From contig NZ_CACRUY010000004.1 of the NCBI RefSeq assembly GCF_902652685.1, positions 62,001 through 126,000 of the forward strand: a stretch of DNA of 64,000 nucleotides. The letters are read 5' to 3'. This document shows, one piece after another, positions 1-11,932 of this stretch. The translations under genes were made by a program, and so were the position numbers. This DNA is from Mycobacterium sp. Marseille-P9652 (GTDB lineage: Bacteria > Actinomycetota > Actinomycetes > Mycobacteriales > Mycobacteriaceae). The first letter of the stretch is position 1. Each line of letters begins with the position of its first letter. The notes below the pieces were generated by a model. It was not told the origin of the DNA, did no database searches, and saw nothing but the letters and a program-made list of their open reading frames with translations.

Positions 1-2182
<2,182 letters not shown>

Positions 2183-2194
2183 CGCACCGAATTG

Positions 2195-2270
2195 TGGAGC
2201 CGCCTAGGAGAATCGAACTCCTGACCTATTCATTACGAGTGAATCGCTCTACCGACTGAGCTAAGGCGGC
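2195..2270 (-). tRNA. tRNA-Thr (anticodon CGT)
   Basis: A 76-nt cloverleaf on the minus strand. The 7-bp acceptor stem is GCCGCCT/AGGCGGC, the D arm is TAGCTCAGTCGGTAGAGC, the anticodon loop reads CTCGTAA with anticodon CGT, and the T arm contains GTTCGATTC. The 3' CCA is encoded. It sits 12 bp after the membrane protein gene. Confidence 0.97.
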
Positions 2271-2315
2271 GTGCCCGCATTGCGGGCGGCACGAGTCTAC
2301 GGCAGGCGGGGCGAC

Positions 2316-3527
2316 TCACCCAAGTTGCTGCCCGATGGTGGCGACCATGGCGTCGACGGCGAACTTCGGCTTGACGTTGATCGCCAGCGCCTCCCGGCAT
2401 TCGAGCACCGCCTCCATGCAGCGCAGCAGTCGCTCGGGTGGGGCGTGGGCGGCCAGCGCCGCGATCCGGTCGGCCATGTCGGGATGGTTCGCGCGCACCC
2501 CGGCCCCGGCGGACACGGCGAGCGCGTCCCGGAAGTAGGTGGCCAGGTCGATCAGCGCCCGGTCGAGCGCATCCCGCGACGCCCGCGTCTGACGGGACTT
2601 CTGCCGCCGCTCGAGGTCCTTCATCGCGCCGGCGGCACCCCGCAGCGCGCCGGCCGTGCCCTTGCCGGTGCCGCCCGCCCCGAGCGCCGTGCGCAGTTCC
2701 TCGGTTTCCGCCTCGGCCCGGTCGGCCGTCAGCACGACGGCCTCGGCCTCGGCGGCGGCCACCAGCTCCTCGGCGGCGGCGTAGGCCCGCGACGGGGTCG
2801 CCGCGTCGCGCACCAGCCCCAACGCGCGCTCCCGCCGCTGCCGGGCCTCCGGGTCGGTCGCCAGCCGGCGCGCCCGCCCGACGTGTCCGCCGCTGACCGC
2901 CGCCGCCCACTCCGCCAGGTCGGGGGCCAGGCCGTCGCTGTCCACCAGGACCCGCGCGATCGCCTCCGTCGACGGCGTCACCAGCGCGACGTGCCGGCAG
3001 CGGGAGCGCAGGGTGACCGCGATGTCCTCGGGATCGACCGACGGCGCGCACAGCAGGAAGACCGTCGACGGGGGCGGCTCCTCGACGACCTTCAGCAGGG
3101 CGTTCGCCGCGCCCTCGGTCAGCCGGTCGGCGTCTTCGATCACCACGATCTGCCGGTTCCCGGTGGTGGGGCGACGCGACGCGATCTGCACGATCCCCCG
3201 CATCTCGTCGACCCCGATCGACAGGCCCTCCGGAATCACGCGGCGGACGTCGGCGTGGGTGCCGGCCATCGTCGTCGTGCAGGCCCGGCAGCGCCCGCAC
3301 CCGGGGCCGCCGTCGTCAAAGGACGTGGTGCACTGCAGCGCCGCCGCGAAGCACAGCGCCGCGACCGAGCGGCCCGAGCCGGGCGGGCCGGTGATGAGCC
3401 AGGCGTGTGTCATAGTTCCGTCGCCGGCGTCGCTGTGAACGGAATCACCCCGGGCGGCCCGTGCGGCGGCCAGCAATTCGGCCTCCACCGCCGGTTGGCC
3501 TACCAGCCGCGTAAACACCCCGGTCAT
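2316..3527 (-). CDS. holB: DNA polymerase III delta' subunit
   Basis: 403 residues of the clamp-loader AAA+ family, the length of Rv3644c. The P-loop is GPPGSGRS, with Arg in place of the usual Lys, as expected for a delta' subunit that need not hydrolyse ATP. It is followed by a four-Cys zinc module (CGRCRAC plus an upstream Cys), IEDADRLTEGAANALLK (Walker B region) and the TLRSRCR sensor region. The delta' subunit helps open and load the beta sliding clamp. ATG 3527 is chosen over an earlier in-frame codon because MTGVFTRLVGQP is the conserved family start, and a TACTGT box lies 8 nt upstream. Confidence 0.93.
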   Translation of the reverse strand: MTGVFTRLVGQPAVEAELLAAARAARGDSVHSDAGDGTMTHAWLITGPPGSGRSVAALCFAAALQCTTSFDDGGPGCGRCRACTTTMAGTHADVRRVIPEGLSIGVDEMRGIVQIASRRPTTGNRQIVVIEDADRLTEGAANALLKVVEEPPPSTVFLLCAPSVDPEDIAVTLRSRCRHVALVTPSTEAIARVLVDSDGLAPDLAEWAAAVSGGHVGRARRLATDPEARQRRERALGLVRDAATPSRAYAAAEELVAAAEAEAVVLTADRAEAETEELRTALGAGGTGKGTAGALRGAAGAMKDLERRQKSRQTRASRDALDRALIDLATYFRDALAVSAGAGVRANHPDMADRIAALAAHAPPERLLRCMEAVLECREALAINVKPKFAVDAMVATIGQQLG

Positions 3528-3670
3528 CACCGGCCACAGTAGTGAGCGCGGCCGACAGATACCGACCGGCCACCGGATCGCGACAATGTCGTTACATTTG
3601 CCTCGGTTTCGGCGGCATCGGACGACTTGCCGATCGGGTTGTAAGTTTCCGACAAGTCCCTGCCGACCGA

Positions 3671-3676
3671 TACGGT
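3671..3676 (+). promoter_or_regulatory. -10 box of the adenylyl cyclase gene (leaderless)
   Basis: TACGGT with a 6-nt spacer before ATG 3683. The geometry predicts that transcription begins at or next to the start codon, and it fixes the start against the longer in-frame extension. Confidence 0.55.
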
Positions 3677-3682
3677 GGATTG

Positions 3683-5311
3683 ATGGCAACCGCGGCTGCA
3701 CTGCCCGGGCGGATCAGCGCATTCGTCCGGTGGGTGGTGCGCACGCCCTGGCCGCTGTTCTCCCTGAGCATGTTGCAGGCCGACATCATCGGCGCCTTGT
3801 TCGTCCTGGGCTTCCTGCGCTACGCGCTGCCGCCTCAGGACCGCATCCAGCTGCAGGACCTGCCGGCGCTCAACCTGATCATCTTCGCGACGTCGTTGAT
3901 CGTCCTGTTCCTCGCCGGCTGGCTGGTCAACCTCAAACTGTTGATGCCGGTCTTCCGCTGGCAGCGCCGCGACAACCTGCTGGCCGAGGCCGACCCGACC
4001 GACACCGAGGTGGCGCGGAGCCGGGCGCTGCGCATGCCCTTCTACCGCACGCTGATCAGCATGGTGGCGTGGTGCATCGGCGGGGTGGTGTTCATCATCG
4101 CCAGCTGGTCGGTGGCGCGGTACGCCGCTCCCATCGTGGCCGTCGCCACCGGGCTGGGCGCGGCCGCGACGGCCATCATCGGCTACCTGCAGTCCGAGCG
4201 GGTGCTGCGCCCGGTCGCGGTGGCGGCGCTGCGCAGCGGCGTGCCGGAGAACGTCCAGGCCCCCGGCGTCATCCTGCGGCAGATGCTGACGTGGATGCTG
4301 TCGACCGCGGTGCCGGTGCTGGCCATCGTGCTGGCGGTGATCGCCGACAAGGCCTCCCTGCTGCACGCCACCCCCGACAAGCTGTTCACCCCCATCCTGC
4401 TGCTGGCACTGGCGGCGCTGGGCATCGGCGGGGTGAGCACCCTGCTGGTCGCCATGTCGATCGCCGACCCGCTGCGCCAGCTGCGCTGGGCGCTGTCGGA
4501 AGTGCAGCGCGGCAACTACAACGCCCACATGCAGATCTACGACGCGAGCGAGCTGGGCCTGCTGCAGGCCGGGTTCAACGACATGGTGCGCGACCTGTCC
4601 GAGCGGCAGCGGCTGCGGGACCTGTTCGGCCGCTACGTCGGCGAGGACGTCGCCCGCCGGGCCCTGGAACGCGGCACCGAGCTGGGCGGCCAGGAACGCG
4701 ACGTCGCGGTGCTGTTCGTGGACCTCGTCGGTTCCACCAAGCTGGCGGCGACGCGGCCGCCCGCCGAGGTGGTCCACCTGCTCAACGAGTTCTTCCGGGT
4801 GGTCGTCGAGACGGTCGGTCGGCACGGCGGGTTCGTCAACAAGTTCCAGGGCGACGCCGCGCTGGCCATCTTCGGCGCGCCCATCGAGCACCCGGACGCC
4901 TCCGGCGGCGCGCTGGCCGCCGCCCGCGAGCTGCACGACGAGCTGCTGCCGGTGATCGGCTCGGCCGAGTTCGGCATCGGGGTGTCGTCGGGCCGGGCCA
5001 TCGCCGGCCACATCGGCGCCCAGGCCCGCTTCGAGTACACGGTGATCGGCGACCCGGTCAACGAGGCAGCGCGCCTGACCGAGCTGGCCAAGCTCGAGCC
5101 CGGCCACGTGCTCGCGTCGGCGATCGCGGTCAGCGGCGCGCTGGACGCCGAGGCCCTGTGCTGGGACGTCGGCGAGGTCGTCGAGCTGCGCGGCCGCACG
5201 GCGCCCACCCAGCTGGCCCGGCCGGTGCATCTCGTCGGGTCCACCGACCACCATCCCGTGCGGGCCGCGGCGCAGGAGATGTCCGGGGAGTCAATCGGTC
5301 CCGGCTTCTAG
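3683..5311 (+). CDS. Membrane class III adenylyl cyclase with HAMP domain, Rv3645-like
   Basis: 542 residues. Six membrane helices lie in residues ~25-255, followed by a HAMP linker (~255-305) and a class III cyclase domain (~340-510). The catalytic set is complete: metal-binding D347 and D391, purine-selecting K387 and D457, and transition-state N460 and R464. The K/D pair predicts ATP, hence cAMP synthesis. In M. tuberculosis Rv3645 is a main source of cAMP; the likely partner here is crp at 36.8 kb. The gene is convergent with topA, with 9 bp between stops. Confidence 0.93.
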   Translation: MATAAALPGRISAFVRWVVRTPWPLFSLSMLQADIIGALFVLGFLRYALPPQDRIQLQDLPALNLIIFATSLIVLFLAGWLVNLKLLMPVFRWQRRDNLLAEADPTDTEVARSRALRMPFYRTLISMVAWCIGGVVFIIASWSVARYAAPIVAVATGLGAAATAIIGYLQSERVLRPVAVAALRSGVPENVQAPGVILRQMLTWMLSTAVPVLAIVLAVIADKASLLHATPDKLFTPILLLALAALGIGGVSTLLVAMSIADPLRQLRWALSEVQRGNYNAHMQIYDASELGLLQAGFNDMVRDLSERQRLRDLFGRYVGEDVARRALERGTELGGQERDVAVLFVDLVGSTKLAATRPPAEVVHLLNEFFRVVVETVGRHGGFVNKFQGDAALAIFGAPIEHPDASGGALAAARELHDELLPVIGSAEFGIGVSSGRAIAGHIGAQARFEYTVIGDPVNEAARLTELAKLEPGHVLASAIAVSGALDAEALCWDVGEVVELRGRTAPTQLARPVHLVGSTDHHPVRAAAQEMSGESIGPGF

Positions 5312-5320
5312 CCCCAGGAG

Positions 5321-8146
5321 CTAGGTGCGCTTGGCGGCCCTCTTGGCCGGGGCCTTCTTCGCCGGCGACTTGCGGGCCGCCTTCTTCGCGGGCCGCTTCG
5401 CCGGACCGCGGGCGCGCCGGTCGGCGAGCAGCTCGGCGGCACGCTCGTCGGTGATCGACAGGACGTCGTCGCCCTTGCGCAGGCTGGCGTTGGTCTCGCC
5501 GTCGGTCACGTACGGGCCGAAGCGGCCGTCCTTGATCACCATCGGCTTGCCGGACGCCGGGTCGGTCCCCAGCTCGCGCAGCGGCGGCGCGGCGGCGCTC
5601 TGCCGGCCGCGGCGCTTGGGCTCGGCGTAGATCTTCAGCGCCTCGTCGAGCGTGATCCCGAAGATCTGGTCCTCGGTCGCCAGCGAGCGAGAGTCGTTGC
5701 CGCGCTTGAGGTATGGGCCATAGCGACCGTTCTGCGCGGTGATCTCCTCGCCGGTCTGCGGGTCGACGCCCACCACCCGGGGCAGCGACAGCAGCTTGAG
5801 CGCGTCCTCGAGGGTGATGGTCTGCAGGTCCATGCTGCGCAGCAGCGACCCGGTCCGCGGCTTCGGTCCGGTGGGCTTCTTGCCCTTCTTGGCCGGGGCG
5901 CCGGCGCTGCCGTCGTCGTCATCGTCGGCCTTGGGCAGCACCTCGGTCACGTACGGCCCGTACCGCCCGTCCTTCGCGACGATCTCGTGCCCGGTCTCGG
6001 GGTCCACCCCGAGGACGCGGCCCTCCTGCGGGGTGGCGAACAACTCCTCGGCCACCTCGAGGGTCAGCTCGTCGGGCGTCAGCGAGTCGTTGAGGTTCGC
6101 CCGCTGCGGCGTCAGCGCGCCGTCATCGCCGGCCACCATCCGCTCCAGATAGGCCCCGTTCTTGCCGACCCGGACATACACCGAGCGGCCCTGCGCGTCG
6201 TCGAACACCTTGATGGAGTTGACTTCTCGCGCGTCGATGCCCTCCAGGTTGACGCCGACGAGCTTCTTCAGGCCGCCGGAGCGCGCCACCGAGTCGGCCA
6301 CGCCGTGCTCGCCGCCGAAGTAGAAATTGTTCAGCCAGTCGGTCCGTCGCTCCTGGCCCGAGGCGATCGCGTCCAGCTCGTCTTCCATGGCGGCGGTGAA
6401 GTCGTAGTCCACCAGCCGGCCGAAGTGCTGCTCCAGCAGACCCGTCACGGCGAACGCGACCCACGACGGCACCAGGGCGCTGCCCTTCTTGTACACGTAG
6501 CCGCGGTCCTGGATGGTCTTGATGATCGACGAGTACGTCGACGGGCGGCCGATCCCCAGCTCCTCGAGGGCCTTGACCAGCGACGCCTCGGTGTAGCGGG
6601 CCGGGGGGTTGGTCGCGTGACCGTCCGGGGTGAGTTCCAGGGCCGCCAGCCGCTGCCCCTCGGTCAGCTGGGGCAGGCGGCTCTCGGCGTCGTCGGCCTC
6701 GCCGCCGACCAGCTCGTCCACCGTCTCGACGTAGGCCTTCAGGAAGCCGGCGAACGTGATGGTGCGCCCGCTGGCGGAGAACACCACCTCTCTGTCGCCA
6801 GATCGTCCGCCGATCCGCAGGCTCAGCGTGGTCCCGCGGGCGTCGGCCATCTGCGAGGCCACCGTGCGCTGCCAGATCAGCTCGTAGAGGCGGAACTCGT
6901 CGCCGTCGAGCTCGCGGCGCACCGCGTCCGGCGTCGCGAACGTCTCGCCGGCGGGCCGGATCGCCTCGTGCGCCTCCTGGGCGTTCTTCACCTTGCGCGT
7001 GTACTGCCGCGGCGACGGGGAGACGTACTCGGCGCCGTAGAGCTGCCGCGCCTGCGTGCGCGCGGCGTTGATCGCCGACTCCGACAGCGTGGTCGAGTCG
7101 GTACGCATATAAGTGATGTAGCCGTTCTCGTAGAGCCGCTGCGCGATGCTCATCGTCCGCTCGGAGGAGAACCGCAGCTTGCGGCCCGCCTCCTGCTGCA
7201 GCGTCGACGTCATGAACGGCGCGTACGGGCGCCGGGTGTAGGGCTTCTCCTCGACCGACGCCACCGTCAGCTGCGCGCCCTGCAGGCCGGAGGCCAGTTC
7301 CGCCGCGCTCGCCTCGTCGAGAATGACCACCTCGCCGCTCTTCGTGCGCAGCTGGCCCAGGGAGTCGAAGTCGCGGCCGGTGGCGACCCGCATGCCGTCG
7401 ACGCCGGTGAGCCGGGCGGCGAACGTGGGGGGCTGTGCCTGCGGGTCCGAGACGCTGGCGTCCAGCTGCGCGACGATGTCCCAGTAGGACGCGCTGCGGA
7501 ACGCCATGCGGTCGCGTTCCCGCTGCACGATGATCCGGGTGGCCACCGACTGGACCCGGCCGGCCGACAGCCTGGGCGCGACCTTCTTCCAGAGCACCGG
7601 GCTGACCTCGTAGCCGTACAGCCGGTCCAGGATGCGGCGGGTCTCCTGCGCGTCGACCAGGTCGATGTCCAGGTCACGGGGATTCTCCGCGGCCTCCAGG
7701 ATCGCCGGCTCGGTGATCTCGTGGAACACCATCCGCTTGACCGGGATGCTCGGCTTCAGGGTCTGCAGCAGGTGCCAGGCGATGGCCTCGCCCTCGCGGT
7801 CGCCGTCCGTGGCGAGGTAGAGCTCGTCGACGTCCTTGAGCAGGCCCTTCAGCTCGGTCACCGTGCTCTTCTTCTCGGGACTGATGATGTAGAGCGGCTC
7901 GAAGTCGTGGTCGACGTTGACGCCCAGCCGCGCCCACGGCTCGGACTTGAACTTCGCGGGCACGTCGGCCGCGGCGCGAGGCAGGTCGCGGATGTGACCG
8001 CGCGACGACTCGACGATGTAGCTGGAGCCCAGGTAGCCCGCCAGTTTGCGCGCCTTTGTGGGCGACTCGACGATCACCAGTCGCCTGCGGCTTCCGTTGG
8101 GACCGCTGCCGGCGGTTCTCGAGTCCTTCAATTTCGGGTCAGCCAA
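5321..8146 (-). CDS. topA: DNA topoisomerase I
   Basis: 941 residues, type IA topoisomerase that relaxes negative supercoils. The Toprim domain is at ~21-140 (IVESPTKA, DGDRE at 114-118). The catalytic tyrosine is Y346 in YITYMRTDS. The C-terminus has the repeated mycobacterial TopA repeats (GRYGPYV-type motifs near 735-895) instead of zinc fingers, and ends in a Lys/Ala-rich basic tail needed for strand passage in relatives. The start codon is TTG (MADPKLK); the next candidate would remove the Toprim strand. It matches Rv3646c closely. Confidence 0.97.
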   Translation of the reverse strand: MADPKLKDSRTAGSGPNGSRRRLVIVESPTKARKLAGYLGSSYIVESSRGHIRDLPRAAADVPAKFKSEPWARLGVNVDHDFEPLYIISPEKKSTVTELKGLLKDVDELYLATDGDREGEAIAWHLLQTLKPSIPVKRMVFHEITEPAILEAAENPRDLDIDLVDAQETRRILDRLYGYEVSPVLWKKVAPRLSAGRVQSVATRIIVQRERDRMAFRSASYWDIVAQLDASVSDPQAQPPTFAARLTGVDGMRVATGRDFDSLGQLRTKSGEVVILDEASAAELASGLQGAQLTVASVEEKPYTRRPYAPFMTSTLQQEAGRKLRFSSERTMSIAQRLYENGYITYMRTDSTTLSESAINAARTQARQLYGAEYVSPSPRQYTRKVKNAQEAHEAIRPAGETFATPDAVRRELDGDEFRLYELIWQRTVASQMADARGTTLSLRIGGRSGDREVVFSASGRTITFAGFLKAYVETVDELVGGEADDAESRLPQLTEGQRLAALELTPDGHATNPPARYTEASLVKALEELGIGRPSTYSSIIKTIQDRGYVYKKGSALVPSWVAFAVTGLLEQHFGRLVDYDFTAAMEDELDAIASGQERRTDWLNNFYFGGEHGVADSVARSGGLKKLVGVNLEGIDAREVNSIKVFDDAQGRSVYVRVGKNGAYLERMVAGDDGALTPQRANLNDSLTPDELTLEVAEELFATPQEGRVLGVDPETGHEIVAKDGRYGPYVTEVLPKADDDDDGSAGAPAKKGKKPTGPKPRTGSLLRSMDLQTITLEDALKLLSLPRVVGVDPQTGEEITAQNGRYGPYLKRGNDSRSLATEDQIFGITLDEALKIYAEPKRRGRQSAAAPPLRELGTDPASGKPMVIKDGRFGPYVTDGETNASLRKGDDVLSITDERAAELLADRRARGPAKRPAKKAARKSPAKKAPAKRAAKRT

Positions 8147-8339
8147 CTACCCTTACGCTCCATCTCTTGTCGCGGCCCCCCTGCGGGACCGCCTGCGAGA
8201 AGAATGACAGGCCGGCGCCGAAAATTCCGCGGAACTTTCAGTACGCCGGCGTTCCTTCGCCTTCAGACACCTCACAATTTCGCACCCCCGGGCGGGGCTG
8301 CGCAAACCGGATGCCGGAAACGCAGATCGTATCCGGTGG

Positions 8340-8930
8340 TTATACCCGCGGCCACTGGGCTGACGCGTCGGCATCGTCGGGAGGCTCGCCCACGTTCTCT
8401 ACCAGGCGCGATAACCGGCGACGGCCGCTGATCCGAAGCGCCGGGCGCCCCCCGCGGGTGCCGATCAGCGTGGGCGCGATCCCCACGCGCATCAGGGCGG
8501 ACGCCAGCGGGGAATGGGTATCGGGCGCGTGTGGGTCCAGACCGAGGAGATAGTGGTCGCCGTCGGTGCTGCCGGCCGCCAGCGCCCACGCCCGCAGCTC
8601 CCGCGGCCCGGGCAGCCAGCGCGGCGGCACCGTCTTGACGGCGCCGCGCGTCCAGTCGGCGGCGATGCCGGCCAACGACGCGTCGACCGCCGTGCGCACC
8701 AAGGGGCTGCCCTCGTCCGTGCGGCCGATCTCCGGCACCAGGCCGGCCTCGGAAATCATCGCGGCCAGCGCCGTAGCGCGCCACGGCGCGTCGACGACCA
8801 CCGAAAGCCGGGCGCCCTGGATCTCGGGAGCCCCCACCAGCACGATCTGGCCGGAGGCCGCCAGCACCCCCGAGAGATCGGCGACCGCGGGCGGCACCGA
8901 CTCCGCTGTGAAGAAGGAAAGCTGGCTCAC
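8340..8930 (-). CDS. Conserved hypothetical protein, Rv3647c-like
   Basis: 196 residues, GTG start, no signal peptide or membrane helix. No catalytic motif was recognised. The sequence is mixed alpha/beta with a conserved core (VLVGAPEIQGARLSVVVD, LPGPRELRAWALAAGS). It sits between topA and cspA on the same strand, as Rv3647c does. The 193-bp gap to topA contains a TTCCGCGGAA palindrome at 8225-8234 and holds the topA promoter. Function unknown. Confidence 0.85.
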   Translation of the reverse strand: MSQLSFFTAESVPPAVADLSGVLAASGQIVLVGAPEIQGARLSVVVDAPWRATALAAMISEAGLVPEIGRTDEGSPLVRTAVDASLAGIAADWTRGAVKTVPPRWLPGPRELRAWALAAGSTDGDHYLLGLDPHAPDTHSPLASALMRVGIAPTLIGTRGGRPALRISGRRRLSRLVENVGEPPDDADASAQWPRV

Positions 8931-8995
8931 GCCACCGACAGTAGGCCAGGTCGCCGGTTCGCGCGCTCAACTATCCGGCGCGCCGGAGAAACGAG

Positions 8996-9039
8996 AACCC
9001 CCCGTGCGGGACCCGCTGGGCGGGACGGCACGGGGGGTT
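8996..9039 (-). terminator. Hairpin terminator of cspA
   Basis: A 12-bp perfect stem (AACCCCCCGTGC / GCACGGGGGGTT) with a 20-nt loop starts 22 bp past the cspA stop. There is no U-tract, which is common for mycobacterial hairpins. Confidence 0.7.
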
Positions 9040-9060
9040 CCGTGGAGTGTCAGCTCGTCT

Positions 9061-9264
9061 TTAGACGGAGCGGACTCCGGTGGCCTGGGGGCCCTTAGGG
9101 CTGTGGCCGATCTCGAACTCGACCTTCTGATTTTCCTCGAGGGTGCGGAAGCCCGAACCCTGGATCTCCGTGTAGTGGACAAAAACATCCGCGGAACCGT
9201 CTTCGGGAGCAATGAACCCGAAGCCCTTCTCCGCGTTGAACCACTTCACAGTTCCCTGTGGCAT
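9061..9264 (-). CDS. cspA: Cold-shock protein A
   Basis: 67 residues, a single cold-shock OB-fold domain. RNP1 is KGFGFIAP and RNP2 is VFVHYTEI. The family binds single-stranded RNA and DNA and melts RNA structure. ATG 9264 ([10 protein letters not shown]) is preceded by an AAAAGGAAAG ribosome site; the longer frame adds twelve basic residues absent from relatives. The ~240-bp divergent region to the helicase gene gives a long 5' region, as is usual for csp genes. Confidence 0.97.
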   Translation of the reverse strand: MPQGTVKWFNAEKGFGFIAPEDGSADVFVHYTEIQGSGFRTLEENQKVEFEIGHSPKGPQATGVRSV

Positions 9265-9513
9265 CTCTCGATCTTTCCTTTTCTTCTGGGTGCGGGGCAC
9301 CGCCTTTCGACGCCCCGGGCCGGTTCGACCGCCATACCTCGCTCAGTCGCCGGAACTTCACCCGACCGATTAACCTCGCAGGAACCGCGGCCGCAACACA
9401 AGATCCTGCGAAAGTTTGACACGAACACAGAAGCTGCGACCGCAATCATCCAATCATGTTCGTGGCGTCGGCGACAGACTTGTGCCGTCGGGGAGTGTAA
9501 GGAGGATGTGAAC

Positions 9514-11856
9514 TTGGCGACCTTCGGCGGCGAGTTGCTGGCCGTCGCGCTCGCAGGCACCACGGCCGGCGAGCATCCGCTGCGCCACGTCGCCGAATTG
9601 CCCGCCCGCGGCGGGCGGCCGAGCAGCTGGCCAGAGTGGGCAGAGCCCGACGTCGTCCGCGCGTTCGCCGACCGGGGCATCACCCGACCGTGGGATCACC
9701 AGCGCACGGCCGCCGAGCTGGCCCACGCGGGCCGGCACGTGGTGATCAGCACCGGCACCGCGTCGGGCAAGTCGCTGGCCTACCAGCTGCCCGTCCTCAA
9801 CGCGCTGGCGACGGACCCGCGGGCCCGCGTGCTGTACCTGTCGCCCACCAAGGCGCTGGGGCACGACCAGCTGCGGGCCGCCCACTCATTGACCGCCGCG
9901 GTTCCCCGGCTGAACGATCCGCGTTTGGCGGTGGCGCCCACCGCGTACGACGGCGACACCGCAACGGAGGTGCGCCGATTCGCCCGCGAACGGTCGCGGT
10001 GGTTGTTCTCCAATCCCGACATGATCCACCTGTCGATCCTGCGCAACCATCCGCGCTGGGCCGTGTTCCTGCGCGGCCTTCGGTTCGTGGTGGTCGACGA
10101 ATGTCATTACTACCGTGGCGTGTTCGGCTCCAACGTGGCGATGGTGCTACGACGCCTGTTGCGCTTGTGCGCGCGGTATTCGGCCAGCCCGACGGTCGTG
10201 TTCGCCAGCGCCACTACGGATTCCCCGGGCGCGACGGCCGCCGAGCTGATCGGGCTGCCGGTCGAAGAGGTCGTCGACGACGGCTCGCCACAGGGGGCGC
10301 GCACGGTCGCCTTGTGGGAACCCGCGCTTCGCGACGACCTCGTCGGCGAGAACGGCGCGCCGGTGCGCCGCGCCGCCGGGGCCGAGGCCGCGCGGGTGAT
10401 GGCCGACCTGATCGCCGAGGGAGCCCAGACTCTCACCTTCGTCCGGTCGCGGCGCGCCGCCGAACTGACCGCCCTGGGTGCGCGGGGGCGACTGGCCGAC
10501 ATCGCGCCCGAATTGGCGGACAAGGTGGCCTCATACCGCGCCGGTTACCTCGCCGAGGACCGCACCGCGCTCGAGCGCGCCCTGGCCGAGGGGCGGCTGC
10601 GGGGCCTGGCCACCACCAACGCCCTGGAGCTGGGTGTCGACATCGCCGGCCTGGACGCGGTGGTGTTGGCCGGCTTCCCCGGCACGGTGGCGTCGTTCTG
10701 GCAGCAGGCCGGCCGATCGGGCCGGCGCGGCCAGGGCGCGCTCGTCGTGCTCATCGCCCGCGACGACCCCTTGGACACCTACCTCGTCCACAATCCCGCC
10801 GCGCTGTTGGGCAAGCCGGTGGAGCGGGTGGTGATCGACCCGGCCAACCCATATCTGCTGGGTCCCCAATTGCTCTGCGCGGCAACCGAACTCCCGTTGG
10901 ACGAAACGGAGGTCCGCGACCTGGGCGCCACGGAGATGGCCGCGGATCTGGTGGAGGAGGGACTGCTGCGGCGGCGCAACCGGCACTACTATCCCGCGCC
11001 GGGTCTGGAACCCCATGCCGCCGTGGACATTCGGGGCTCGACGGGCGGTGAGATCGTCATCGTCGAGGCGGGCACCGGGCGGTTGCTGGGCAGCGCGGGC
11101 GTGAGCCAGGCCCCCGCCTGCATCCACCCCGGGGCGGTCTACCTGCATCAGGGCGAGACCTACGTCGTCGATTCCCTGGACACCCAGGACCAGATCGCGT
11201 TCGTCCACGCCGAGGACCCCGGCTATTCGACGTTCGCGCGCGAGATCACCGACATCGCCGTCACCGGAACGGGTGAGCGCCTCGAGTTCGGTCCGGTCAC
11301 GCTGGGCCTGGTGCCCGTGACGGTGACCAACCAGGTCGTCGGCTACCTGCGCCGCCGGCTCAACGGCGAAGTCATCGACTTCATCGAACTCGACATGCCG
11401 GCCAGCACCCTGCCGACCACCGCCGTCATGTACACGATCGCCCCTGAAGCGTTGTCGCTCAACGGCATTGATGCGCCGCACATTCCCGGGTCGCTGCACG
11501 CCGCCGAACATGCGGCCATCGGCCTCCTGCCCCTGGTGGCCAGTTGCGATCGTGGCGACATCGGCGGCCTGTCCACCGCGATAGGCCCCGACGGGCTCCC
11601 CACCGTCTTCGTCTACGACGGGTACCCGGGCGGGGCCGGCTTCGCCGAGCGGGGCTTCCGGCGGGCGGCCACGTGGCTGGGCGCCACGGCCGACGCCATC
11701 GAGGCGTGCGAGTGCCCACGAGGATGCCCCTCGTGCGTGCAGTCACCCAAATGCGGCAACGGCAACGACCCGCTGGACAAGGCCGGGGCCGTGCGGGTGC
11801 TGCGACTGGTGCTGGGCGAGTTGGGCGAGCGCCCCTGGGCGTCCCGCGGGGCTTGA
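9514..11856 (+). CDS. DEAD/DEAH-box ATP-dependent helicase, Rv3649-like (Hrq1/YprA type)
   Basis: 780 residues, superfamily 2. Motif I is STGTASGKS, motif II is VVDECHYY (variant of DEAH), motif III is FASATT and motif VI is QQAGRSGRRG. A C-terminal four-cysteine cluster (CECPRGCPSCVQSPKCG) is the DUF1998-like zinc module of the MrfA/Hrq1 family, which act in DNA repair and tolerance of DNA crosslinks. The start is uncertain. AAGGAGG at 9499-9505 is 8 nt from TTG 9514 but only 2 nt from GTG 9508, so TTG 9514 is preferred. Confidence 0.93.
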   Translation: MATFGGELLAVALAGTTAGEHPLRHVAELPARGGRPSSWPEWAEPDVVRAFADRGITRPWDHQRTAAELAHAGRHVVISTGTASGKSLAYQLPVLNALATDPRARVLYLSPTKALGHDQLRAAHSLTAAVPRLNDPRLAVAPTAYDGDTATEVRRFARERSRWLFSNPDMIHLSILRNHPRWAVFLRGLRFVVVDECHYYRGVFGSNVAMVLRRLLRLCARYSASPTVVFASATTDSPGATAAELIGLPVEEVVDDGSPQGARTVALWEPALRDDLVGENGAPVRRAAGAEAARVMADLIAEGAQTLTFVRSRRAAELTALGARGRLADIAPELADKVASYRAGYLAEDRTALERALAEGRLRGLATTNALELGVDIAGLDAVVLAGFPGTVASFWQQAGRSGRRGQGALVVLIARDDPLDTYLVHNPAALLGKPVERVVIDPANPYLLGPQLLCAATELPLDETEVRDLGATEMAADLVEEGLLRRRNRHYYPAPGLEPHAAVDIRGSTGGEIVIVEAGTGRLLGSAGVSQAPACIHPGAVYLHQGETYVVDSLDTQDQIAFVHAEDPGYSTFAREITDIAVTGTGERLEFGPVTLGLVPVTVTNQVVGYLRRRLNGEVIDFIELDMPASTLPTTAVMYTIAPEALSLNGIDAPHIPGSLHAAEHAAIGLLPLVASCDRGDIGGLSTAIGPDGLPTVFVYDGYPGGAGFAERGFRRAATWLGATADAIEACECPRGCPSCVQSPKCGNGNDPLDKAGAVRVLRLVLGELGERPWASRGA

Positions 11857-11900
11857 GCCCGGCGCCCGGTGTCCGTGATCGGCCGGCCAAAGCGCAGTGA

Positions 11901-11932
11901 ACGGGTCGCACCCGGCGACCCGTCTGGATTTT
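11901..11932 (+). terminator. Hairpin terminator after the helicase gene
   Basis: A perfect 9-bp stem (ACGGGTCGC / GCGACCCGT) with a 5-nt loop, followed within a few bases by TTTT, 45 bp past the helicase stop. Confidence 0.7.

Noticed and set aside
3358-3420. HolB P-loop Arg as evidence of a broken gene
   Set aside because: Degenerate P-loops are normal in delta' subunits, and the rest of the protein is intact.
5987-8431. 814-codon frame opposite topA
   Set aside because: High-GC antisense shadow; topA is unmistakable and the frame has no family signature.
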